From Simiduia sp. 21SJ11W-1 (GTDB lineage Bacteria; Pseudomonadota; Gammaproteobacteria; Pseudomonadales; Cellvibrionaceae), in the NCBI RefSeq assembly GCF_024138675.1, contig NZ_CP090959.1, positions 248,001 to 312,000 on the forward strand: DNA of 64,000 nucleotides. The letters run 5' to 3'. The position numbers and the translations under genes were made by a program. Below the pieces are notes generated by a model. That model searched no databases. It saw only the letters and a program-made list of their open reading frames with translations, and was not told the DNA's origin. The first letter of the stretch is position 1. Every line of letters starts with the position of its first letter. Shown here in pieces: positions 26,707-34,010 of this stretch.

Positions 26707-26814
26707 GCGTGTCACTCCTGCGAGATCATGGCTATTAGAGTGTACTGCGCGGGTGAAAGTTCCTTCGAGCCGCGGCCTTGACGGTTTTACCCAATGCCTG
26801 TGTGGCGCACACAA

Positions 26815-29034
26815 TCAGCTGGGTGTGTCTGCCAGTTGTACCAGTGTCTCCGCTGCCGGATACACTTCGCCAATGCAGGCGGCTTCAACACCTTGCGCGG
26901 CCAGTGCAGCCAGCAGGGCGTCTGTGTGCGATGCCGCCACGCCGGCCAGCAGGCCACCGTTGGTTTGCGGGTCGAACAATAGCCCGTAGCGCGGGTGTTG
27001 TTGCCAGCTGGCCCAATCGCCCAGTGCCGTGCGTTGCTGCAGGTTTTGGGGCTGCAAGCTGCTTTGGTGGCCGAGCGCCAGGCAGGTTTCAGCGCCGGCA
27101 AGCACCGGCAGCTGCGCGAGGTTTAGCCGGGCAGACACACCGGCTGCGCGCAGCATCTCAACCAAATGGCCCAGCAGGCCAAAGCCCGTTACATCGGTGC
27201 AGCTCTTCACCTGGTGGGCGCGCAGCGCTTGTGCGGCGGGCCCGTTAGAGCGCGTCATCTGCGCCAGGGCCTGGGTTATCCAGTCGCCCTGGGCTGCGCC
27301 TGCTGCGCGCGCGGCAAACAGGCAGCCGGTGCCCAGCGGTTTGGTCAGTATGAGATTGTCGCCCGGGCAAAGGGCTGCCTTGGTAAGCAGCGGCTCAGTG
27401 CCTAGCCCATTTACCACAAAGCCTGTGGTGAGCTCGGCGCCTTCGCTGGTGTGGCCGCCGGTAAGCTGGCAGCCTGCCGGTGTAAGTTCGGCCAGCGCGC
27501 CCGCCATGATTTGGTGCAGATCCCGCGCCTGAAGTGCCTCTCGTGCATGGGGCAGGCTGATGAGCGCCTGGGCACTTTGCGGCTCGGCGCCCATGGCGTA
27601 GAGGTCGCTCAAGGCGTGCAGGGCGGCCAATCGGCCTTGGGTGTAGGGGTCGTCCACAATGGCGCGAAATTGATCCACACTTTGCACCAGCCGGGTATTG
27701 GCAGGTAGCTGCAGCACGGCGGCATCGTCTGGCGATTGCAGGCCCATCAGTACGTCATCGCGCGCAAGCGTGTCGAGTGAGCCCACCACCTGGGCCAACA
27801 CACTGGCGCCCACCTTGGCGCCGCAGCCGCCGCAGCGCATGGTATTGGGCGAAACGGGGGCGGCTTCATCACCCCAAAGGGCCGCGGCCGGCAGCCCCGT
27901 TGGCTGCATAGGGTTGCTGTGGAGTCCGCTGAACATCGCCATAAAGCGCTTGTCTATGCGGTTTTTCCAGCGCCACACCCAGCCCCCGCTGAACACGGGC
28001 AGCCAGCCGCCCACGCGGGTGGCCAGAGCCTGGCCATCGCCGAGCGATAACATACTCAAAAAGGCCCGCTGCGCCCGGTAGCGGTTAAGCGGCAACTTGA
28101 GCAGCCAGGCCCTGAGGTTGTGGGCCAGCACCGGCGCCTGGCGCACGGCAAACACGCCGGCCTTGGGGCGTGCTTGGCCGCTTAGGCTTGCCACATCGCC
28201 GGCGGCAAAAATGCCCGGGTGGCTGACGCTTTGCAGTTGATCATCCACCGCAATAAACCCCTGCCCATCAAGTTCAAGGCCCGTTTGGCGCAGCCATTCG
28301 GGTGCTGCGGCCTGGGTGCACCACAGCAGCTGGTCCACGCTGTGTGATTTATCGCCTGTCCACAGGCGGTTGGGCTCCACGCGGGTGACGGGCTGGCCGC
28401 CGTGAATGCTGATGTTGCGCGCCGCCAGCGCGCGCGCGGCCGCACGCTGTGCGCGCTTGCCATAACCCGCAAGCGGGCGAGCTTCTGCACAAAACAGGCT
28501 GATGGCCGCCACGGGCGCCTTCACGCGCAGGGCGCAGGCCAGCTCAACAGAGGCAGCGCCCCCGCCCACAAGGGCAATGTGGGCGTGCGGCTTCTCTGCA
28601 AGGCTTGCCTCAATGGCTTGCCAGCGGGCGTAAAACTGGCTGATGGGCTTAACGGCAATGGCGTGTTGTCGAGCACCTGGCACTGCCTGCGATGGGGTGG
28701 CGCCAATGTTGATGGAAAGCGCATCGAAGCCGAGCGCCGGGCGCCCTTCAAGGTGAATGTGCTTGGTGTGTAAGTCTAGCCCGGTGGCGGCTGCACGAAT
28801 GAAACGCACCTGGGCGCGGGCACACAATTGATCGAGGTCTATGTGGGTATCGCGGTAGGTGTAGTGGCCGGCAATCAGCCCCGGCAGCATACCGGAATAG
28901 GGTGTGTGGGCCTCGGGTGAGACGAGCGTCAAGCGCACGCCGGGCAAAGGTGCCATGGCCCAGCGGGCAATCACCAGCGCATGGGCATGACCGCCGCCAA
29001 GCAGCACCAGATCTTGCAGGTGGGGAGCATTCAT
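26815..29034 (-). CDS. selD: fusion of NDH-2-like FAD oxidoreductase and selenophosphate synthetase (SelD)
   Basis: A 739-residue fusion. Residues about 1-380 form a pyridine-nucleotide-disulfide/NADH-dehydrogenase-like flavoprotein (LVLLGGGHAHALVIARW at the N-terminus, IALVGGGAASVELACALR for NAD(P)H, IFAAGDVASLSGQARPKAG for FAD). Residues about 390-739 are SelD, which makes selenophosphate from selenide and ATP: NTMRCGGCGAKVGASVL carries the catalytic Cys/Lys pair (Cys, not selenocysteine), then SPDDAAVLQLP, QSVDQFRAIVDDPYTQGR, ALHALSDLYAMGA, QLTGGHTSEG and DVTGFGLLGHLVEML. A joined flavoprotein may deliver reduced selenium to SelD; that is inference, though such fusions are known in some marine microbes. 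mnmH and an ABC importer lie upstream in the same direction. Confidence 0.93.
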   Translation of the reverse strand: MNAPHLQDLVLLGGGHAHALVIARWAMAPLPGVRLTLVSPEAHTPYSGMLPGLIAGHYTYRDTHIDLDQLCARAQVRFIRAAATGLDLHTKHIHLEGRPALGFDALSINIGATPSQAVPGARQHAIAVKPISQFYARWQAIEASLAEKPHAHIALVGGGAASVELACALRVKAPVAAISLFCAEARPLAGYGKRAQRAAARALAARNISIHGGQPVTRVEPNRLWTGDKSHSVDQLLWCTQAAAPEWLRQTGLELDGQGFIAVDDQLQSVSHPGIFAAGDVASLSGQARPKAGVFAVRQAPVLAHNLRAWLLKLPLNRYRAQRAFLSMLSLGDGQALATRVGGWLPVFSGGWVWRWKNRIDKRFMAMFSGLHSNPMQPTGLPAAALWGDEAAPVSPNTMRCGGCGAKVGASVLAQVVGSLDTLARDDVLMGLQSPDDAAVLQLPANTRLVQSVDQFRAIVDDPYTQGRLAALHALSDLYAMGAEPQSAQALISLPHAREALQARDLHQIMAGALAELTPAGCQLTGGHTSEGAELTTGFVVNGLGTEPLLTKAALCPGDNLILTKPLGTGCLFAARAAGAAQGDWITQALAQMTRSNGPAAQALRAHQVKSCTDVTGFGLLGHLVEMLRAAGVSARLNLAQLPVLAGAETCLALGHQSSLQPQNLQQRTALGDWASWQQHPRYGLLFDPQTNGGLLAGVAASHTDALLAALAAQGVEAACIGEVYPAAETLVQLADTPS

Positions 29035-29088
29035 GGCGGCGATTATAGCGCCGCCCGGGGCCCGTGTGGGCGCTAATTGTAGCGGTGC

Positions 29089-29361
29089 CTAGTGGGTGAG
29101 GGCGCCGTCGCTGCAGAGGTAGTCGTGCAGGATATCCACCATGTGTTGGTGCACGTGGGCTTCCAGCGCATCCAGATCGTTAAAGGCGGGGGTGATGCTG
29201 CCGGCCTCTTGCGGGGCCAGTGAAAATTGGTTGCCGTGTTCTACCACTCGAAAATTAAAATCCATGCATAAACGCATGAGGTGCGGGTAGATGGCATCTT
29301 GGCGGCTTGCGAAGTGGACTTCCTTTTCCCCTGCGCCGGTTTCCACAATCTGGATGGGCAT
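29089..29361 (-). CDS. small hypothetical protein in the selenium cluster
   Basis: A 90-residue protein starting MPIQIVETGAGEKEVHFASR at an ATG at 29361 (AAGG about 12 bases upstream). It shows a mixed alpha/beta pattern, DAIYPHLMRLCMDFNFRVVE, a C-terminal histidine-rich helix LEAHVHQHMVDILHDYLC, and no signal peptide. I do not recognise the family. The open frame extends to 29487 but the added residues are basic and low in similarity to anything. It sits between the importer permease and selD, 54 bases from selD, with a CRP-like site 108 bases upstream, so it may have its own promoter. Confidence 0.55.
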   Translation of the reverse strand: MPIQIVETGAGEKEVHFASRQDAIYPHLMRLCMDFNFRVVEHGNQFSLAPQEAGSITPAFNDLDALEAHVHQHMVDILHDYLCSDGALTH

Positions 29362-29468
29362 AAGCAGAGTAACCTTAGTCAATTGTGCCAGCCTACTGCT
29401 TGGCAACCGATTAGAACGTACGCGTATAGCGACGCAGTGGATTAGAACACAATAGCTATCAGGCTTCG

Positions 29469-29484
29469 TGTGACATAGGTCACA
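29469..29484. promoter_or_regulatory. CRP/Vfr-type binding site
   Basis: TGTGACATAGGTCACA fits the CRP consensus TGTGA-N6-TCACA exactly and is a near-perfect palindrome. It lies 108 bases before the small gene at 29361 and 78 bases past the permease stop, so it could drive the small gene and selD. Sequence evidence only. Confidence 0.6.
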
Positions 29485-29562
29485 CAAAGCTGGGGTGCAG
29501 GGGCGATTATTTGTGCCTGTATGGTCAACTTTTAAGCGGTGTGCGGATTTGTAGGCTCGGTG

Positions 29563-31044
29563 TTAATCCCGCTCGGGTTGCGCGTGCAGTGCCAAGTGTG
29601 TGCGCAGCCGGTAGGCCAGGGCATCGGCGCCCAGTGTGAGCAGGCTGGAGGCGGCTATCAATAGCAGTGCCCGGTCAAATTGCAGCAGCTCGAAGGCGGA
29701 ATCTATGTAAAAGCCCAAAGTGGGCACACCCAGCACGCCCAACATGGCGGTTTCACGCATGATGATCTCCCACCGGTAAAGCACATAGGCCATAAACTGC
29801 CGATAGAGCTGGGGCAGCACATAAAAGCCGTAGCGGTTGAGCCCGCGCGCTGCAAAACAGGGCTCTGGCAGCTGGCTGCTGTGGCCGCCCAGCAGGTGCG
29901 CAATTATGGCGCCATTGTGCAGGCCCATGGCAATGATGGCCGGCAGCATGGAAGGCCCAAGCAGTATCAGCCCCAAAAAGTTCAGCAGGTACTCGGGTAA
30001 TGTGCGCAACACTATAAGCAGCCCGTCGCCACAGGCGCGCAACCCGCGGTTGCCAAAATGGCGGCTGTTCAGTGGCAGCCAGGCAAGGCTCAGGAGCCCT
30101 GTGATCACCAGCGCTATCTGTGCCACCAGCAGGGTATTGAACGTGCCCGGCAGCAGGGACTGCGCCCAAAGCTGTTGCCACCAGTGGCTTGCCTGTGCCT
30201 CGCTCAAGCCCAGGCGCCAGGGCGCGGGAATCAGCGATTCGGCAAAGGGCCCCAGCAGCCCGGGTGCCCAGTGCCAGTCAATAGGTACAAAGTAAAAACT
30301 GGCCGGCAGCGCCAAGGCCAAAAGCCAGGGCCTAAGCCAGAACTTCAGGCTTACCACCAGTGCAATCAGGGCATAAATGAACGCCGCGGCCTCATTGTAC
30401 TGGCCTTGGCGCAGGGCGGTTTCCAGCGCGAAACCCAGGGTGGGCAGGCCAATAAAGCCCAACACCACAGACGAGCGCAGCGCGCATTCAAGGCGGTAGC
30501 TGGTGTAGTGCACCATGGGCGCCCAAACGAGTGGCAGTTCTGTATAGAAAAAGCGGCTGATACGCCCGCCATCGCTAATGGCAAGCGCCGGTTGCCGGTC
30601 GGCTTCGGCCCATTGTTCGCCGTAGATTTTCGCGAGCGTGCCCGTGTAGGGCAGCAGCAAGGCCAGCAGGCCCGCCAGGCTGGAAAGGCCTAGCAGCTGA
30701 ATAAACAGCAGTGCCCAGAATACCTCGTGCACCGAGCGCAGCAGGGCGGCAACCAACCGCACCGGCCGGTGCCGATAGCCCAGGGCCATGGCAAAGCCCA
30801 GTACAGCCGCCAGGGCAATGGCCTGAAGGGCAAAGGCTGTGGTGTACAGCAGCGCTTGGGCCAGTGCCTGCCAATCGCTCACAGTGGGTGCCAAAAAGCC
30901 CTGCCCCATGGCGGCAAGCTCGGCCAGCGGTGAGCCAGTGCTCACTTCCAAATCGGCAAACCAGAGGCAGGCCAGTGCCACCAGCACAAAGTAGCCACTC
31001 ACGCGCCTCGGGCTGTGAGTGGGCCTGGCTATTGATACAGCCAT
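29563..31044 (-). CDS. ABC transporter permease, two PhnE-like units in one chain
   Basis: A 493-residue inner-membrane permease containing two BPD-type permease domains, so one chain supplies the whole channel. Membrane segments start at VSGYFVLVALACLWFADL and continue through AFALQAIALAAVLGFAMALG; each half carries an EAA-like loop (ESVEVFWAL-type SVHEVFWALLFIQLLGLSS in the first, and LRTLPEYLLNFLGLILLG in the second), with a repeated late motif VLGFIGLPTLGFALETALRQ and MLGVLGVPTLGFYIDSAFEL. The duplication is clear by eye. The start overlaps the ATPase stop by 16 bases. Architecture is like PhnE; substrate is inferred from context as a selenium oxyanion. Confidence 0.85.
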   Translation of the reverse strand: MAVSIARPTHSPRRVSGYFVLVALACLWFADLEVSTGSPLAELAAMGQGFLAPTVSDWQALAQALLYTTAFALQAIALAAVLGFAMALGYRHRPVRLVAALLRSVHEVFWALLFIQLLGLSSLAGLLALLLPYTGTLAKIYGEQWAEADRQPALAISDGGRISRFFYTELPLVWAPMVHYTSYRLECALRSSVVLGFIGLPTLGFALETALRQGQYNEAAAFIYALIALVVSLKFWLRPWLLALALPASFYFVPIDWHWAPGLLGPFAESLIPAPWRLGLSEAQASHWWQQLWAQSLLPGTFNTLLVAQIALVITGLLSLAWLPLNSRHFGNRGLRACGDGLLIVLRTLPEYLLNFLGLILLGPSMLPAIIAMGLHNGAIIAHLLGGHSSQLPEPCFAARGLNRYGFYVLPQLYRQFMAYVLYRWEIIMRETAMLGVLGVPTLGFYIDSAFELLQFDRALLLIAASSLLTLGADALAYRLRTHLALHAQPERD

Positions 31045-31679
31045 GCAAGCTCGCGAGCGTTGAGGTTGGCGGCGGGTGCATCAATTTGAATGCGCCCCTC
31101 AGCTAGGCCGATAACCCGCGTGCAGTGAGCGAGCGCCAAATCCACATGGTGCAGGGCAATGACCGCCGTTTGATGTTGCGCCATTAACCAGGGCAGCAGT
31201 GCCGCACCTTGATGGCCATCAAGCGCGGCCACGGGTTCATCAGCCAGCAGCAAAGGCTGTTGTTGGTATACCGCGCGCGCCATGGCCACCCGGCTTTGTT
31301 GGCCGCCGGAAAGCTGGCCGGCGGGCGACCAGAGGCAATCGCTCAACCCCAGCGCTTGTGCCAATTCGCCAATTTCAGAGCGCCAGGGCTCGGCCGGAAA
31401 CAACAGATTGCGCAGGTTGGTAAGTGCCCACTGGCGGCCTAGCCCACCTGCGTAGATGTTGTGAAACGCCGAGAGCTGCGGCACCAGCGATGCCTGTTGC
31501 GGGCACCAGGCGGCGTGGCCGTTGGCCAGCGTGCGCAAATGCGCAAGCAGGGTAGATTTACCGCTGCCGCTCTTGCCGAGCAGTGCCACCCGCTCGCCTT
31601 GGGCGATATGTAGCGCAACATCGGCCAGCACCCGGTGCTTGGGGCCATAGCCAATGGCTGCGCTTTTCAGGGCCAGCAT
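31029..31679 (-). CDS. ABC transporter ATPase, PhnC-like
   Basis: A 216-residue ABC ATPase: Walker A VALLGKSGSGKSTLLAHLR, Q-loop near WCPQQASLVPQ, signature LSGGQQSRVAMARAVYQQQP, Walker B LLLADEPVAALDGHQ and the H-loop TAVIALHHVDLALAH. It is slightly shorter than PhnC (about 260). It starts one base after the binding-protein stop and overlaps the permease start, so the three genes are one unit. It energises import of the same substrate as the binding protein. Confidence 0.93.
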   Translation of the reverse strand: MLALKSAAIGYGPKHRVLADVALHIAQGERVALLGKSGSGKSTLLAHLRTLANGHAAWCPQQASLVPQLSAFHNIYAGGLGRQWALTNLRNLLFPAEPWRSEIGELAQALGLSDCLWSPAGQLSGGQQSRVAMARAVYQQQPLLLADEPVAALDGHQGAALLPWLMAQHQTAVIALHHVDLALAHCTRVIGLAEGRIQIDAPAANLNARELAWLYQ

Positions 31680-31680
31680 C

Positions 31681-32550
31681 TTACCAGCTGTTCATCAGCT
31701 CGATGGCGCGGGCGGTGTCTTCTATGGGCTGGTAAAACCCGTTGTTGGCCGGCACAAAGCGCTGGCGAGGGAAGCTTTGCAAGAGCGCCGGGTCATCTAT
31801 GGTCAGCAGCGCGCGGGTGAGCTTTTCGGTAAAGCCTGCGCCAAATTGTGCGTCTAGATCACCGCGCGCGCTCCACTGGTAATCGGGGTAGGTGGGGGTG
31901 GTCCAGATGAGTTGTACCTGTTCGGTATCTACCTCACCCTTGGCCACCGCTTGATCCCATACCGAATAGTTGAGCGCGCCCACTTGGTAGGCACCCGATT
32001 GCACCAGCGCCAAGGTGCGCGAGTGGTCACCGCTAAAGCCCACGCGCTTAAAGAGCGCCTCGGGTGCAATGCCGAAGGCTTCGCGCAGGTAAAATTCGGG
32101 CATCAAGCGGCCCGATGTTGAACCTTTGGCGCCAAAGGTGAAGGTTTTTCCGCGCAGCGCCTCGGGCAATTGTTCGCCAGGTGTAAGCCCTGCACTTTTG
32201 TGGGCGATGAAATAGCTTTTGAAAAACTGGTCTTCATAGCCCTGGGCCAGTGCCACAGAACCCGGCACCAACGCGCGTGCCTGCACACCGGAAAGGCCGC
32301 CAAACCAGGCCAGTTGCACCTGGTTGTTGCGAAAGGCGGTAATGGCGGCCGGGTAACTTTTTACCGGAATGTAACTGACCGGCAAACCCAGCTGTTCGCT
32401 TAAATAGCTGGCCATCTGGCCGAAGCGCTCGCGCAGCTGCGCCTCGTTTTGGTCTGGAATGGCAGTAAAAGTAAATTCTGGCTGGGTTTTCTCGGCAGCA
32501 AAAACGCCAAGGGAAACGAGCAGCGCTGCTAAAGCAGTCAATAACCGCAC
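31681..32550 (-). CDS. PhnD-family substrate-binding protein, putative selenate/selenium ABC importer
   Basis: A 289-residue periplasmic binding protein with a signal peptide (LLTALAALLVSLGVFAAE) and the PhnD/phosphate-phosphonate-binding pattern FTAIPDQNEAQLRERFG, VQLAWFGGLSGVQAR, FGAKGSTSGRLMPEFYLREA and YQVGALNYSVWDQAV. From memory a PhnD-like family is annotated as a putative selenate binding protein next to selenium genes; adjacency to mnmH and selD here supports that reading. Phosphonate, phosphite or phosphate remain possible. RNA and protein evidence is needed to fix the substrate; the periplasmic-binding fold itself is secure. Confidence 0.8.
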   Translation of the reverse strand: MRLLTALAALLVSLGVFAAEKTQPEFTFTAIPDQNEAQLRERFGQMASYLSEQLGLPVSYIPVKSYPAAITAFRNNQVQLAWFGGLSGVQARALVPGSVALAQGYEDQFFKSYFIAHKSAGLTPGEQLPEALRGKTFTFGAKGSTSGRLMPEFYLREAFGIAPEALFKRVGFSGDHSRTLALVQSGAYQVGALNYSVWDQAVAKGEVDTEQVQLIWTTPTYPDYQWSARGDLDAQFGAGFTEKLTRALLTIDDPALLQSFPRQRFVPANNGFYQPIEDTARAIELMNSW

Positions 32551-32663
32551 GGGGCTTTCTCCTTAGTAATCTAGGTTGTGGTTTGAGTAACGGGTGGTTC
32601 AGTTGTTTGTGTAATGGTGGCAAGTGCTACACCGCCTTGGGTTAAAAGGAGCAGCCGGAGCTA

Positions 32664-33788
32664 TTATCCCTGTGCACAGTTGGCTAGATAATCCTCCGCC
32701 CAGGCAATAAATTCCGGCGCCCGGCCGCGAAAAATCTCACGCCCCTGACGCTGGCTTTTTTGGTAGTCGTACATTGGGTCGTAGTAGTCGGTAAGCAATA
32801 ATTCAATGCCCGAGCGAAACTGCGAGGCGTCGCCGTGGCTGAAAAAGTGGCTGAGCGCCTGATCAAACTGCTGGTGTAACTGCTGGTGCCGGGCGGCGCC
32901 CAGGCGTTTGCGAATGCGGGCCAGGTTATCCAGAATGTGCGCGCGAAAGGCGCATTCAGCGGCGCTTGTGTCTTGTGCAAAATGGTCTAGGTATGCAGGC
33001 CAGGCCTCGGTGACATAATCGGCCAGCGCAATGTCTATGCGTGTTTCTATGGGCGTTTCCAACACCGCCAGTGGCGCTTGTTCCATGCGCGCCTTAAATG
33101 GGAGCGGCATGGAAACCCGGCCGATAAGCTTGCCTTCATCTTCAATGAAAATGGGTGTGGCAGGCGCGCTGTTAAGTTTTTTTAACAGTGCGATGCTCAG
33201 CGCGTTTTCAAAATCAATTTGTGTGGGCTGCGGGGTGATCTGGCGGCCAAAGGCGCTGCCGCGGTGGCGGGCAAGCCCTTCAAGATCAATAAAGCGCGAC
33301 AATTGTTTCAGCAGTAACGTTTTGCCGCTGCCGGTGCGCCCGCTCACCAATACCAGCGGCGCACGCGCGGTATTTTTGTCTAATTCATCGATTAAAAACC
33401 GCCGCATGGCTTTGTAGCCGCCGGTCACCAGGGGGTAGGGGTTGCCTGCCTCGGCCAGCATTTGCTGGGTCAGCCGCGAGCGCAGGCCGCCGCGAAAACA
33501 GTAGAGGTAACCCGTGGGGTGCGCCTTCACATGGGCCAGCCAGCGCGCCAAGCGCTCTGCTTTTATGGCGTCTGTGGCCAGCTCCCACCCCACGGCAATG
33601 GCGGCATCCTGGCCCTGTTGCTTGTAGCGTGTGCCTATAATTGTGCGCTGCTCGTCGTCTAGCAGCGCGATGTTTACCGCCTTGGGGAAGGCGCCTTTGT
33701 GAAATTCCACCGGCGCGCGCACATCCATCAAGGGCGCGTCTTCCAGAAACAGGCGGCGGTAGTCTTGGCAGTTTTCGCGGTTCGTCAA
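32664..33788 (-). CDS. mnmH: tRNA 2-selenouridine synthase
   Basis: Replaces the sulfur of 2-thiouridine at tRNA wobble position 34 with selenium, using selenophosphate, so it is a downstream user of SelD. The 374-residue protein has the N-terminal rhodanese domain, QDYRRLFLEDAPLMDVRAP and FHKGAFPKAVNIALLDDEQ, the catalytic cysteine in YLYCFRGGLRSRLTQQM (near residue 98), and a P-loop VLVSGRTGSGKTLLLKQL. Length matches E. coli MnmH/SelU (364). The start is TTG 33788: an in-frame stop lies a few codons upstream and the QDYR segment aligns with the E. coli start. It heads the minus-strand selenium group, 113 bases before the binding-protein gene. Confidence 0.94.
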   Translation of the reverse strand: MTNRENCQDYRRLFLEDAPLMDVRAPVEFHKGAFPKAVNIALLDDEQRTIIGTRYKQQGQDAAIAVGWELATDAIKAERLARWLAHVKAHPTGYLYCFRGGLRSRLTQQMLAEAGNPYPLVTGGYKAMRRFLIDELDKNTARAPLVLVSGRTGSGKTLLLKQLSRFIDLEGLARHRGSAFGRQITPQPTQIDFENALSIALLKKLNSAPATPIFIEDEGKLIGRVSMPLPFKARMEQAPLAVLETPIETRIDIALADYVTEAWPAYLDHFAQDTSAAECAFRAHILDNLARIRKRLGAARHQQLHQQFDQALSHFFSHGDASQFRSGIELLLTDYYDPMYDYQKSQRQGREIFRGRAPEFIAWAEDYLANCAQG

Positions 33789-34010
33789 AGCGTTCGGGCC
33801 TTAAGGCAAGTGCGGGCCCGGCAGAGTGTACTCAAGCAGGGCCTTCGGTGCCAGCACGCTGCAGGCTTTGCCCGGCACTGGTACAATGGCCGCCGGCGCC
33901 GCCTTTCGTGGGGGCGCAAAATGGTAGGTGCAGCCATTTCCATTCAAAAGCTCCGTTAGAGGGCGATCAAAGTTCACAGGTAAGAATCGCAAGATTCGCA
34001 GGAGTAAACG
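33789..34010. promoter_or_regulatory. divergent promoter region between mnmH and ppc
   Basis: 222 bases separate the divergent starts. The ppc gene has a GGAG ribosome site at 34001. A TACAAT at 33881 is a possible -10 but has no matching -35. No gene fits here. Confidence 0.4.

Noticed and set aside
26815-27500. In-frame TGA (selenocysteine) in the SelD part
   Set aside because: The frame is continuous with a cysteine at the active site, so no recoding is needed here.
30058-30693. 211-codon open frame on the plus strand inside the importer permease gene
   Set aside because: It is antisense to a strongly supported membrane protein gene and has a low-complexity Gln/Gly/Arg composition typical of a shadow frame.
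32551-32663. Possible selenium riboswitch or leader before the binding-protein gene
   Set aside because: No recognised riboswitch fold or clear stem in these 113 bases; nothing more than hope from context.
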